In this document: positions 11,809 to 24,931 of the stretch, piece after piece
Position numbering within the stretch: the first letter of the stretch is position 1
Layout of the letters: the number at the start of each line of letters is the position of its first letter
NCBI RefSeq assembly: GCF_034140825.1
Contig: NC_089039.1
Coordinates: forward strand, 23,897,001-23,961,000
Reading direction: 5' to 3'
Length of the DNA: 64,000 nt
Source of the DNA: Oryza sativa Japonica Group
Lineage: Eukaryota; Streptophyta; Magnoliopsida; Poales; Poaceae
The notes under the pieces: generated by a model
The model's input: the letters and a program-made list of their open reading frames with translations, nothing else
The model's database searches: none
What the model was told of the DNA's origin: nothing
Made by a program: the position numbers and the translations under genes

Positions 11809-11983
11809 TGGAGAGGCCGGTGGCGAGAGGCGGTGGCGCGGCTGGCCGGCGGCGAGGAGGCAGAGGCGCGCTGTGTGTGTGGGGATTGATTCCTCTGCTT
11901 ACTTCTAGAAGCGGAAGGAGAGAATTTTGGTTTGGAAGAAGTAGAGGTGGGAGGCGTGGGCCACCAAGCGATGAGACTAGGCC

Positions 11984-11990
11984 TTATATT
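11984..11990 (-). promoter_or_regulatory. TATA box of gene D
   Basis: TATA-like core (AATATAA on the coding strand) about 176 bp upstream of the gene D ATG, next to GGCCCA. Spacing and surroundings match the gene B promoter. Confidence 0.55.
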
Positions 11991-12235
11991 GGGCCAATTG
12001 GCTTGGGCCACAAGTTCTCTCCCTTGAGCGTCGCGTGAAGAGTGAATGTTATCCACACAGGAATGTTTCATCTGAGATCCATGTGTGATGTGTGTACTTG
12101 GATTACATAATGGCTGGTGTTCATGACTTGGATTGCATTAATTGCTTCTTGAGACTGGTTTCAGTTGCTTCTCTTCTCGGGATCCAATCAGAATCCTCAG
12201 TAGATGACACAAATTAGTTTCATAACTATTAATTT

Positions 12236-12617
12236 AGTCATGACTAATTTTTTTGAACGACTCACGTAAGACAGTGCGAAGTTCATTTGATAGAGTAGAA
12301 AAAAACTACAAGATTACAACCCTAAAAGGTCGTAACCAGAAAAAAGGAAAAAAAATACCACCACCCACACACCGACAGCGCCAAAACACAGGTTCGGGAG
12401 AAGGCTAGCACCGGACCGGCCGCCGCTAAGTGTGACCGACCGCCGCTAGGCCAACAAAGGAACACAGACGAGAACGCCCAAAAAAATGCCATTACAATCA
12501 ACACAAAGCCCAACTCTATCCTAGAGCGTGCTTGCACCAATTGTTCGAGTGGTTTCGACAGGAGGATGTCTAAACGACGTCAAACGACAGAAAACCGCTG
12601 AGTCATGACTAATTTTT
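12236..12617 (-). mobile_element. 5'-truncated L1-type LINE tail
   Basis: Body about 12253-12600, bounded by a perfect 17-bp target duplication (AGTCATGACTAATTTTT at 12236-12252 and 12601-12617). On the minus strand it ends in an A-run and shows a plant L1 3'-UTR style sequence ('gggttgtaatcttgtag', then 'tgagtcgttc'). No coding part remains. It sits upstream of gene D, in the DNA between D and the orphan flank at 13 kb. Confidence 0.75.
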
Positions 12618-13059
12618 GCAAGTTGAGGTCCTGGAGTGGAGTAGCAGGATCCTTCTAGTCACAACATTTTCTCTCCTTTTCTGCTTATAGCTGATGTATA
12701 AAGTCCTCATACAAAGATATGCAAACCTTATGCATATTCTCAAATAATAGCTTCATTCACGTGGAATTTCCTTTCGGTTAAGAACTTACCCTGGAGTCTC
12801 TGATGCGAGTGCTTATCAGTTCATCACTTTTGTTTATCGAGTTACGGCCTGAACAGTAATTAAACAAGTTATTACCTAACTTCCCAATTTTAATCAAGTT
12901 AATACTAGTAACGAGTATCCAACCATCAGTCATCATCAGATGCTGCAAATTCAGAAAAATAAATGGGCAATGCGGAGATAAACATCCACCTCTCCGTGTC
13001 CCAACTTATCCTCTCATTTCTACACTTAAGTAGAGCATTTAGCAGAAAATCATCTGATC
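12618..13059. other. Spacer
   Basis: No gene seen. AT-rich DNA with short blocks shared with other cluster flanks, such as 'agaaaa.aa.tg.g.aatgc.gagataa'. Confidence 0.4.
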
Positions 13060-14015
13060 AGTATTAGTGTACAGACCTACTACCAATCTACCATCAGCCA
13101 TCAGGCTGTGTTACTGAAGAAATGCTGATAGCAGAACATCATCTGATCAGTACTAGTGATCAGATTAACACGATGCCTATCATCTGTGTTACTGAAGAAA
13201 TGCTGATAACTTGGGATCTGAAGGAATACCTCTTGACAAGAGAAATATACTCAACATTTTACATTATGCACATAATCTAGGAACAAATCGTGCCATCCTG
13301 GCACAAAAAAAAAATTCTGTAGCGGAAACAAGTAGTCCCTAAGAAGATCAAATAAAATCCAGATGATCGTACAACAACAGGAAACAAAAAGTAAACGATC
13401 TGCATCTTTCACAGCTAGCTAAAAGTCTGAAACCGGTGTGTACAAGTAATGTCAGAAGCTTGGCATGCTATATTATGAACAATGGAAGAAGATTATAAAT
13501 GAATCAAGGAAAATATATAGCAGAGATTGAAAATTCAGCTAAGATCCTCTAAAGAGTGGCACCATCCTACCCCAGTTCATGTTGGACTGTCAGCGAGGAA
13601 CTCAAAACAGGACGCAGAAGCAATTCAGATTCACTGTAAAACCGTTTGATGCAAAACATACTTCTATCAGGAAAACTAACCACTGCAAGTTAGTTAAACA
13701 TTGAATTGTTTTTTTATTGCGGCATAGCATATATTAATGCAATCCAAGTCGTGATGAACGGCAACCATTTGAAGCATATTGCGTTCTTGATTCACTGCAG
13801 CATCAGATCACACAAATTCATAGTTTCATACTGCGTTCATGATTCACGTAGTTCTGACTTGAAAACATTTTCTGCTATAAAAGGAGAAATTCTCCAGCAT
13901 TATAGCAACTACCAATCCATGATTATGACATCAAATCTGGACTGAAACTGAAACTGCACTAATCCATCGCAGCAAGAGGAGACGGGACAGAGTACAACGG
14001 CATCAAATCGACAGC
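13060..14015 (-). repeat. Orphan 3' flank, paralogous to gene E's
   Basis: Closely matches 18420-19260, the 3' flank of gene E: both contain 'gcctatcatctgtgttactg', 'aggacgcagaagcaattcag' and 'atcgcagcaagaggagacgg'. In gene E this flank runs into the stop codon about 70 bp further on. Here the coding region is missing and an unrelated gene follows. It is a remnant of a deleted family copy. Confidence 0.7.
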
Positions 14016-14062
14016 TGATGCAGAGGATGGAGACCGCCATGATCAAGCACAGCGAGCAGAGC

Positions 14063-14112
14063 GCACTTGGCTCTCGAAGCTTCTGGAAGCAGGAAAGGCC
14101 GATTCGGTGGGC
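14063..14112 (-). other. Possible leader remnant of a deleted F-box copy
   Basis: Contains 'cttctggaagcagg' and a nearby 'acttggct', as in the 5' leaders of A, E and J just upstream of their ATG. Together with the orphan 3' flank it suggests that a whole minus-strand coding region was deleted between about 14020 and 14063. The match is short. Confidence 0.35.
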
Positions 14113-14213
14113 CCACCCAAGCCGTAACGCCTCTCTCTTCTTCGTCGAGCTGCTTTGCCGCCGCGCGCGCGCGCGCGGAGGACATCGTCCACCTCGGGCC
14201 TCCTCTCGAAGAC

Positions 14214-14594
14214 ATGGAGGACGAGCTGGGAGGCGCTCCTCTTCTCCATGAGCCTCCACCTCCGCCCCAGACTCCGCCCCGCCGGCGCCGCACCGGCGTC
14301 CCCGTCCCAATTCTCCACGGCAACAACTGCAACAGCGACCTCTATTTCTGGCTGCCTTTGGTCGACGCGAAGGGAGTCCACCGCGGAGACCTGCGTTTAC
14401 CGGACGTTCGCGGCATCGCTGAGGCGGTCCGCGACGGCGCCAGGGTCGTGTACGCCGACGTCGTCGATGGCCTCGGCGGAGGTCGCGTGGTGGCGCGCAT
14501 CCGGGGACAGCTGGTGCTACTTGAGGTAGCCCCTCTGGCTGCCTATGCCGGTGGAGATGGCGGCGGCGGCGGCGACGACGGCGACGGTTTGCAG
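14214..14594 (+). CDS. Unknown protein, first exon
   Basis: Open frame of 127 codons from [13 protein letters not shown]-rich like a rice first exon, ending at a good donor (CAG|GTATGC). Residues 1-25 are Pro/Arg-rich. Residues about 30-110 form a compact block ([13 protein letters not shown]...RGDLRLP...[16 protein letters not shown]...[12 protein letters not shown]), followed by an acidic Gly/Asp tail. I do not recognise the family. The block is real coding sequence, because a second copy with the same spacing lies at 15167. Possible later exons begin at acceptors near 14688 or 14746 but cannot be fixed. A longer in-frame start at 14067 overlaps the presumed leader. Confidence 0.55.
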
Positions 14595-14814
14595 GTATGC
14601 GCACACACCAACTCGCATCGAAATGCTTGCAACCATTGCTTGTTAGTTCTGTGTGTTGAATTGACCTCGTCGTCCTCCTCCGTGAAGATGTATGTTCCGA
14701 AGCTATCTGCGGAGAATTGCGAGCACTTCTGTCAGGCCTCCATCTCCACCAAGAGCAAGAGAAGATACAGAAGAGATGATACAAGGAGGAGCAGAGGAGG
14801 AAGAGGTGCTGGAG

Positions 14815-15547
<733 letters not shown>

Positions 15548-16019
15548 GGAATAAGTTCACTTTGGGTCCCTCTATTCGTTGTTCAGTCCGATTTTCGTCC
15601 CTTGACCGCAAAACCAGGTACGACCCGTCCCCCAACTTATGAAAACCAGGCAAACGAGGTCCCTCAACGGTTTTGGCTGACGTGACGCCTACGTGGCTAA
15701 TTTGACTCGGTCTTCATCTAACGTGGCGCTTACGTGACAATTTGATCTGGAAAAATAATAAAGCTGTGGGACCCACATGTCATTTTCACACATAAAACAA
15801 TAAAAAATAGTGGGACCCACGTAGGCCCCACATGTCATACTCACCCCCTCATCTTCCTCCTACCTTTCCCTCTCCCCTCTCTCCAACTCTCTCCCCTCCT
15901 CTCTCCAGCCTCCAAGCACCACGGCCCACGGGGTCAGGGGAGGTCCGGCGGTGGCGGCCGGCGACGCGACAGCCGCCGCCGGCGGCGAGCTCCACCTCTC
16001 GGCGCAGCCGTGCAGACGT

Positions 16020-16554
<535 letters not shown>

Positions 16555-16753
16555 TCATCAGAGAGAGATCCAGGAACAGAAATCACGCCTGCGAAACAGA
16601 TCGTCAAGCAGATCAGAGACTGCTAGTAGGAAGTAGGAACCGGACGCCTCCGCTGGTTCACCCCCGCCGCCGAGGTTGCCTCCCCTTCCCCCAACCCTAG
16701 GTTTCCTGTTACTCGTGTTCTGTGTGTTCATCCGCACGCGTCGTCGTCTTCAG

Positions 16754-16895
16754 GTGGATCTCTGCGGCCACGCGACGCTGGCATCCGCCCACTTCCTCTT
16801 CACCACCGTCCTAGCGAAGCAGCAGCACGCCGCCATGGTCGAGTTCGTGACCAGGTCCGGCATCCTGACCGCCAAGAAGGTTCCTGCTCCGCGTC
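16754..16895 (+). pseudogene. Captured PhzF-like gene exon
   Basis: After an acceptor site (TTCAG) the frame reads VDLCGHATLASAHFLF, then MVEFVTRSGILTAKKV. This is the Gly-His-Ala-Thr motif region of plant PhzF/phenazine-biosynthesis-like isomerases. Only one exon is present; the frame continues into TIR sequence. It could form part of a chimeric transcript of the Pack-MULE. Confidence 0.82.
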
Positions 16896-17660
16896 CGCCG
16901 CGGCGGGGTCAGAAACGCGCGCGGCATCCGAGGAGGCGCCGGGAACGGCTGCACGGCTGCGCCGAGAGGTGGAGCTCGCCGGCGACGCCGGCTGTCGCGT
17001 CGCCGGCCGCCACCGCCGGACCTCCCCGTGACCCCGTGGGCCGTGGCGCCTGGAGGCTGGAGAGAGGAGGAGAGAGAGTTAGAGAGAGGGGAGAGGGAGA
17101 GGGAGGAGGAAGAAGATGAGGGACATGTGGAGCCCACGTGGGTCCCACCATTTTTTTATTGTTTTACGTGAGTCCCACGGTTTTATTATTTTTTCGGATT
17201 GAATTGCCGCCACGTCAGATGAAGACCGAGTCAAATTAGCCACGTAGACGCTATGTCAGCCAAAACCGCTATCAAAACTGTCAAGAGATCTCGTTTGCCC
17301 CGTAAGTTGGGGGACGGGTCGTATCTGGTTTTGCGGTCAAGGGACGAAAATCGGACTGGTTGACAAATAGAGGGACCAGAGTGAACTTATTCCTTTTTCT
17401 AGTGATTAAAAAAAAGTAAAGCCTTCATACATTTTAGCCCATTTATCTGCCACACGAGGAAGCTACGGAGTACTCTTGGGGCCCGAGAGAGTGGACCTTT
17501 TAAATGAAGCCCAGTCGGATCGCACGGTAGCCCACCCACTTCTTCCATGTCCTCCTGTGCCGAGAAGCAGAGGAACCAATCCCGGCGAGGGCGCGCACAC
17601 AGCGGAATAGCGCATCGCCTCCTCGCCTTGCCACCGGCAAGCCGCGCCTCCGCCTCTCCA

Positions 17661-17843
17661 ATGGACGACGCGCCATGGCGCGACCTCGACGCCGACGTCC
17701 TCCGCCTCGTCGACCGCAGCCGCATGGCACGAGTCTGCCACAACTGGCGCCTCGCCGTCGCGCCGCAGCAGCCGCTGCCGGAGACGAGGCCGCTCCCATC
17801 GATCCTCGTCCCGCGCGCCGACGGCCCTTCCTTCGCGTCTTGA
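17661..17843 (+). pseudogene. F-box/DUF295 copy with large internal deletion
   Basis: Starts MDDAPWRDLDADV like genes C and F, reads 60 codons, then jumps after PSFAS straight into sequence matching the gene C 3' flank (about 7720 onward). About 1 kb of coding DNA is missing. The F-box helix also lacks eight residues (HKRLPCLV), a loss bounded by the repeated Leu-Val coding segment. The upstream region keeps family-like promoter elements (GGGGCCC near 17479, TGGCCC-type motif near 17530). Confidence 0.85.
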
Positions 17844-18255
17844 TTTGATATGGTGGTTGTTGATTTGCCCAGTTAGGGCAGTTGATGATGCGTTCTCGAG
17901 ATCCATGTGTGCTTGCAATTGCTTGATCCATAATAACATCTCTTCAGTACTCTCTGCTATTTTTCACCATGTTAGACTAATGCAGAAATTGTTGGTGTTC
18001 ATGACTCAGATTGCAGGGAAGACGAAACTGCTTCTGCAGCAGTGCAGCTTGCTTTCGGTTTGCTTCAAATCTCTTCTGAGGATCTAATCAGAAATTCAGA
18101 AATTCTGCATTCATTGTTTACTTTTCTCAACTTTGTGGCATCCTGTCCAATGGTGCAGTTAAAACCAGTTCATTGCTTAATTACTTACTGGGAACGCCAA
18201 GCCGTGATTTTGAGGAAAATGCATTCATATTCAAGCATGCGGATTCACTAGGTTG
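17844..18255 (+). other. 3' flank of the deleted copy
   Basis: No gene seen. Collinear with the gene C 3' flank at first, then with window positions about 280-430. Confidence 0.55.
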
Positions 18256-18419
18256 ATTCATATGGACACATGGGAGCATGTAGAGTTGGACAGATGGTTA
18301 TTGGTCCTCCCGGCCAAAAATAAAAAAGAGAGGAAAAAGAAAAGGAGAGATTTATTGGTCCAATGTGATCATCATCTTTAGTAACACAGATATGATGGTA
18401 AAACTACCCGTACAGATTA

Positions 18420-19260
18420 ACAGATATGATGCCTACCAACCTACCATCAGCCATCAGGCTGTGTTACCGAAGAAATGCTGATAGTATAACATCATCTGAT
18501 CAGTACTAGTGATCATATTAACACGCTGCCTATCATCTGTGTTACTGAAGAAATGCTGATAACTTAGGATCTGAAGAAATACCTCTTGACTGAAGAAATA
18601 TACTCCACATTTTACATTATGCACATAACATAGGAACAGATCCTCTGAAGAGAAAAAAAAAACTAGAATATTAGGGAAGGACCTAATATCAAATAATTAG
18701 GAGGGGTGAGGCTTTGAATCCAGGTCGTCTAGCCCACCACCTTGTGGAGCTAGCCGGAAGACCCCTGGGCATTTCTCGATCCTCTGAAGAGTGGCACTAG
18801 CCTACCTCAGTTCATCTTGGACTGTCAGCAAGAAACTCAAAACAGGACGCAGAAGCAATTCAGATTCACTGCAAAACCGTTTGATGCAAAACATACTTCT
18901 ATCAGGAAAACTAGCCACTGCAAGTGACACATTGCATTGTTATTGACTGCAGCATAACGATGTACTAATGCAATCCAAGTCATGACGAACGGCAACCATT
19001 GGAAGCATATTGCGTTCTTGATTCACTGCAGCATCAGATCACACAAATTCATAGTTTCATACTGCGTTCACGATTCATGTAGTTCTGACTTGAAAACATT
19101 TTCTGCTACAAAAGGAGAATTTCTCCAGCATCATAGCAACTACCAATCCATGATTATGACATCAAATCTAGACTGAAACTGCAACTGTTGACTGAAACTA
19201 CACTAATCCATCGCAGCAAGAGGAGACGGGACGGGACAAAGTACAACGGCTGCAAACTAA
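18420..19260 (-). repeat. 3' flank of gene E, paralogous to 13060-14015
   Basis: The partner of the orphan flank at 13 kb. Relative to that copy it has gained a SINE (18653-18777) and lacks about 250 bp just left of the SINE. Confidence 0.7.
18653..18777 (-). mobile_element. p-SINE-type SINE
   Basis: 125 bp flanked by a perfect 14-bp target duplication GATCCTCTGAAGAG (18639-18652 and 18778-18791). On the minus strand it starts near a tRNA-like head (GGCTAGCTCCACAAGGTGG) with a B-box-like GGATTCAAAGCC, and ends in a T-run, as rice p-SINEs do. The paralogous site near 13545-13565 is empty. Confidence 0.8.
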
Positions 19261-19333
19261 ACCACATCTCGGAGGATCAAATCAACAGCGAATCATACCT
19301 GTACCAGGACGATCAAAAGTAACATGAGCAATC

Positions 19334-20689
19334 TCAGGGGAGAAGCCACCCCGGCGGTGAGTAGTCCGACGGGCCTTGCTCCGGCAAGAACTTGTCCACA
19401 CGAGGAACCCCCGCCGCATCCGCCGCCGGTAGCCACTTGCCGGTGTCTCTGCAGGGATATCGCCGTCGCCGCCGCCGAGCCGTGAACACTGCCGACTCGC
19501 GGTAGAGCCTCCCGTCATCCAGGAAGTAGACGCCCTCGCCGAACTCATCGCCCGGATAGTCGCCCGCGTCGTACGATCTGGAGCAGCCTCGCGCGACGAA
19601 CAGCATCCGCCCACCCAGCGATTCCAGCTCGTTCCACGCGTACAGGGCCTCGATGCGCGTCCCCGACGGCGGCTCCACCATCTCGAACACCTTGAACGCG
19701 GACGTCCTCGGCGGCGCGTGTAGACGATCAGGAACGCGCCTGACCACCATGAGGAGATTGCCGCGGGACTCCACCAGGTAGCGGACAACGATGTCTCCGC
19801 CATAATCGCGCCCACCTCGCGAGAAGCGACGAATCGCCCTGGGCGCCATCTTCATGTTGCCTTTGCCGTCTTCATGGAAATCCCGTACTGCGAAAACATG
19901 GAGGTCTTCTTCTGTGATGAGGAAAAGGAAGGCCCCCTTGTGGTGTATGACATCCTCCAGAGCTGGCTCGTCGATGGCATCGGAGCCATGACCCATCGCC
20001 GCAGCCTGATCCGGGAAAGCCTTCGCTGACTGCACGCGCCAGAATGCGTGAGTGCGTCGACCAGCCTCGTAGGGCCCGTAGGTGATGATGGCGGCGCCGA
20101 CGCAATCCTCGTCCTCCGGTGGCGAAGAGAGGGTCGCGGCGAGCATGACCATACCAATGTAAGGGACAGGCCGCCCCAATTCAGCAGCCGTCATGTCCGG
20201 GCGGACAAAGAAGGGGAGGCGGAGGCGCAGCTGAACGTCGCGGAGGCTGAGGAGCTTGTGGCGGAAGGTCTCGCGGAAGGCGAGGAAGAGCCAGCCACCG
20301 TCGTAGGCGCCGAAGCAGCGCGCGGCGCGGGCGTCGTGCGGGACGCCGAGGCCGTGTCCGCCGCAGCCGCGGAGGGCGCACGAGAAGGAAGGGCCGTCGG
20401 CGCGCGGGACGAGGATCCACGGGAGCGGGCGGCGATGCGGCGCGTGCTGCAGCGGCTTGACGGCGACGCGCCAGTCGTGGCAGACGCGGGCCATGGTGCG
20501 GCGGTCGACGAGGCACGTGAGGCGGTTGTGGACGAGGCGGAGGGCTTCCGCCATGAAGTCACGCGCGGGCGCCGCCGCGTCCATGGGAGAGGCGAAGGCG
20601 GAGGCGGGGGCGAGGCGTGATGGTGGCGAGGGTTGGGCGGCGGAGGAGGTGGTGGAACGCGACGAGGACGCTTCGTCGTTGTGCGCCAT
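19334..20689 (-). CDS. F-box-like/DUF295 protein E
   Basis: Single-exon 451-aa protein with the [10 protein letters not shown] Ser/Pro leader (about residues 1-35), then the F-box-like helix (about 45-80: [21 protein letters not shown]). It has the propeller blocks [94 protein letters not shown] and SPPGWLLP. An arginine run (RRRRRR) occupies the variable loop before YPCRD. The start was chosen by agreement with A and J; the in-frame Met 38 codons upstream falls in leader DNA. It is almost a mirror copy of gene J, including about 240 bp of promoter. Predicted SCF adaptor. Confidence 0.88.
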   Translation of the reverse strand: MAHNDEASSSRSTTSSAAQPSPPSRLAPASAFASPMDAAAPARDFMAEALRLVHNRLTCLVDRRTMARVCHDWRVAVKPLQHAPHRRPLPWILVPRADGPSFSCALRGCGGHGLGVPHDARAARCFGAYDGGWLFLAFRETFRHKLLSLRDVQLRLRLPFFVRPDMTAAELGRPVPYIGMVMLAATLSSPPEDEDCVGAAIITYGPYEAGRRTHAFWRVQSAKAFPDQAAAMGHGSDAIDEPALEDVIHHKGAFLFLITEEDLHVFAVRDFHEDGKGNMKMAPRAIRRFSRGGRDYGGDIVVRYLVESRGNLLMVVRRVPDRLHAPPRTSAFKVFEMVEPPSGTRIEALYAWNELESLGGRMLFVARGCSRSYDAGDYPGDEFGEGVYFLDDGRLYRESAVFTARRRRRRYPCRDTGKWLPAADAAGVPRVDKFLPEQGPSDYSPPGWLLP

Positions 20690-20803
20690 GTTTGAACTTG
20701 GCTTCTGGAAGCAGGGGAAGAGAGGGGAACAGAGTGAATGGGAGGTTTGGAAGAAGCAGAGAAGGCCAAGCCTTTTGCCAGCCGAGAAAGTGGTTGGGCC
20801 CAA

Positions 20804-20810
20804 TTTATAG
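20804..20810 (-). promoter_or_regulatory. TATA box of gene E
   Basis: CTATAAA on the coding strand, 115 bp from the ATG, followed by TTGGGCCC. Spacing is the same as in gene J. Confidence 0.65.
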
Positions 20811-20931
20811 TGCCGGTTTTCTTGGGCCTGAAGTTTGGATCGCTGCTCTTTGCTGAGCGTTTCTTCTTGGGCCTAAATGTTCCCCTTTTTTTTTAGAACG
20901 TAAAGTTTGGATGTACATGGTGCAGAATCGT

Positions 20932-21027
20932 GTGCGCCATGTTTGAACTTGGCTTGTGGAAGCAGGGGAAGAGAAGAGACACAGAGTGGCTTGGTTTGGA
21001 AGAAGAGGCAGAGTCAGAGAAGGCCAG
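20932..21027 (-). pseudogene. Duplicate leader of genes A/E/J
   Basis: A second copy of the 5' leader, from the 'gtgcgccatgtttgaacttggct' start-codon region through the 'aggccagcc' block, repeated just upstream of gene E's promoter. Only the ATG and a few codons are represented. A partial tandem duplication. Confidence 0.65.
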
Positions 21028-21073
21028 CCTCATGGTGGTTGGTGTTCATGTCTTCGATAGTTCGATTGCATTA

Positions 21074-21896
21074 GGTAATGTTTGGTTGGTGGAATAGGAT
21101 GGGATGGGACGGGATGGGACGAACTTACTTTTAGAGGTGTTTTGTTGAGGGGCGAGTGGAATGGGTTGGTCTCTAGAGAGGAATATTCCTCCCAGATCCG
21201 GGACAAACCCATCCGGCAAAATTGGCCGGACGAGCTCGTCCCACTTGGACGGAGCACACAGTGTCTCCTCGGCGACCGCCGGCGCTCCGCCACGACCGCC
21301 TGCCACCACCTCCACGACCGCCGACGCTCCTCCACGACCGCCGACGCTCCTCCACGACCCCCTGCCTCAACACTGGTCGCCGCCACGAGCGAGATGCTCG
21401 GCACCATCCCGCCACTCATCGCGATGCTCGACGAGAGCGGCTGCGGTGATGTCGACGCGGCGGGCTCGAGTGGCGGCGAAGCTTGGAGGTAGGGAGGGCG
21501 GCGGCGGCAGATCCAGAGGAGGGGGACTCGGCGGCGGCGAAACTTGAAGGTAGGGAGAGCGGTGGCGGCGGATCTGGCGCAGGGGATCTCCCGATCCAGC
21601 CGCGGTGACGACGGTGGGCCAGCGGGTTGGGTGCTCCGGCGGTGGTGGCCGTCTTGCTGCTGCCGTTGTGCTTGATCCGGTTGTTCCACGCGTGGATGCA
21701 GGTGGCGCAGTCAACGGTCGTTGACGGTGATGGCAAACAGCGTCCATCCCATTTCTCCCTCATCCCTTCAACCAAACAAAAAAATTGGGATTGTCCCATC
21801 CTACAAACCAAACATGTGAGTGGAATCATCCCAACCCCAAAATTAGGGATGAATGGTTTCATCCCATCCCATCTAGTCCCGAAACCAAACACATGC
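21074..21896. mobile_element. PIF/Harbinger-like non-autonomous element
   Basis: 823 bp flanked by TTA target duplications (21071-21073 and 21897-21899), with termini GGTAATGTTTGGTT and, inverted, GCATGTGTTTGGTT. Subterminal GGGATGGGA repeats mirror each other at the two ends. The interior is GC-rich with a short tandem array (about 21290-21360, repeats of 'cgccgacgctcctccacgac'). No transposase. Confidence 0.65.
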
Positions 21897-22148
21897 TTAG
21901 TGGATCATCGTCGTGTTGTAGTTAGTAATGCATTTTCTGCGATGTGTTTACTCAACATTACTTAGCGTTTTTTCTGTTAAAAGAATGCATTGCATTGCAT
22001 CAAAACCGATTTGCAGTGAAGATCGATGAATTGCTTCTTGAGATTGGTTTCAGTTGCTTCAATTCTCAGGATCCATTTAAGCGGATGCTACATATTAAGT
22101 TCATAACTATTAATTTGCTGTTCTTCTCCACTTATATCTTTTAAATTA

Positions 22149-22503
22149 CTAGAAAAAATGCATGTGCGTTGCAACATTGCAACAGGTGAATGTTATTTTA
22201 ATCCTATTATTGTTATACGATTTACATGGGATGAAATTCACTGTGTGAATTCGCTTGAATATTTTTTTAGAAAATCATGAGTTATAATTAGGAGTCCAAC
22301 TTTACTCTCAAGTGACCATACAAGTTTTTTTAAAGAAATTTTTTATATGACTTCTTTTGTATTTTCTAAAGCAAACAGACTTAAAATCCGACTCAAACAT
22401 GGATATGTATTTCCAAAATAGAACGAACTTAATAACCGATTCAAATACGGATGACTTACCAAAATACCGGTAAAAACATCTTCAATTTTTATAATAGTAG
22501 AGA
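22149..22503 (-). mobile_element. Small non-autonomous Helitron
   Basis: 355 bp. On the minus strand it begins TCTCTACTATTATAAAAATTG after an A and ends with a GTTGCAAC palindrome region and TTTTTTCTAG before a T: the Helitron 5'-TC, CTAG-3', A/T insertion pattern with no target duplication. No Rep/helicase. A second, truncated family member is at 15297-15547. Confidence 0.72.
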
Positions 22504-22559
22504 TAGAGATATATTATTTTTAACATCCGTTTGACCTATTGTACTCCGCTCAAAATATG

Positions 22560-23130
22560 TGATAAAACAAGTCCAATATTTAATATATTTAAATTATTTT
22601 AAAATTGTATTCTTGTTCTTAGCTCTTATAGCAGTGTAGTTACTTTAGATACCATGAAAAGTTACTTTCTTACAGCAATATAGTTATTTCTAGTAACGTG
22701 GGGTAAATATTTGCTTTTATTTTGTTTTTAGAGTTACTTTCCTCTAGCACTGAGTTACTTCTAATACCGTGAAGAGTAACTTCTATTTCTCCAGACTTGC
22801 TTTTTTTTCTAGCAATATAGTTACTCTAGTAATGTTAAAAGCTACTTCTATTTCTTCAAAGTTTTTTCTAATCCCATAAAAAGTACTTCTATCTTATCAG
22901 TTTTACTTCCCTCTAGAAGTGTACTTACATCTAACACCATAAAAAGTTACTTCTATTCTTTTTATAAAAAGATTATTTTCTTCCAAGTGTGTAATTACTT
23001 TGAATACCTAAAGAGTTATTTTCTATATGACGCTAAATTACTCTTTACAAAATATTTATAGTGATTACTTCCAAATAAAGAAAATTACTTTCTCCTCTCA
23101 ATATAATTACTTTGTATTTAGTTAGGAGTC
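22560..23130. repeat. Degenerate AT-rich tandem repeat
   Basis: About eight irregular units of about 60-80 bp built on 'agttactt.ta.taccatgaaaagttactt'. The copies differ greatly in length and sequence, so the array is old. It lies directly beside the Helitron; origin unknown. Confidence 0.55.
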
Positions 23131-23591
23131 TTTTCTATATTTTACTTCGCATAGTTTCTTATTTCAACATCATTCAATATGTTTCCTTTCAATGCTACTC
23201 AAAAGTGCCGGTTCGTTAAAAAAGTGCTACACAAAACACTAGACATGGCACCCATCCGACCTCAAAACACTAGGCATGACGAGTTGGCGTCACAACCGAC
23301 TCCCCTGTTTTAGTTTTGAAATTTTTTATTAGGATTAGGAATTATCTTAGACGAGAAAAATTATCTTAGACGAGGCTGATTCAGAGTAGGAAAAATTGCA
23401 CACATCAGTAGGAGACTAGGAGGACATGATACTGATCGTCTGATCCTTCTCGCATTGGGCGTTCATGGCCTCGTGGGCTACATAAAAGGCCATCTAAAAG
23501 CCCATAGAGAATAAATGAGGCCCATTATACATTTGAGCCCATTAATCTGCCTCACGAGGGAGATACACTTGGGGCCCAAGAAAGCTAGCCC
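23131..23591. other. Upstream region of gene F
   Basis: No gene seen. Contains 'gacatggcacccatccgacc' (near 23243), which recurs inverted near 37346 upstream of gene I, and GGCCCA/GGGCCC elements near the gene F TATA box. Confidence 0.5.

Positions 23592-24931
<1,340 letters not shown>

Noticed and set aside
16676-17119. 147-codon plus-strand frame as a real gene
   Set aside because: Only its middle is PhzF-like; the rest is the Pack-MULE interior and inner TIR. It is a captured exon, not a host gene.
21030-21892. Several overlapping open frames at 21-22 kb as genes
   Set aside because: All fall within the PIF/Harbinger-like element and its GC-rich tandem repeats.
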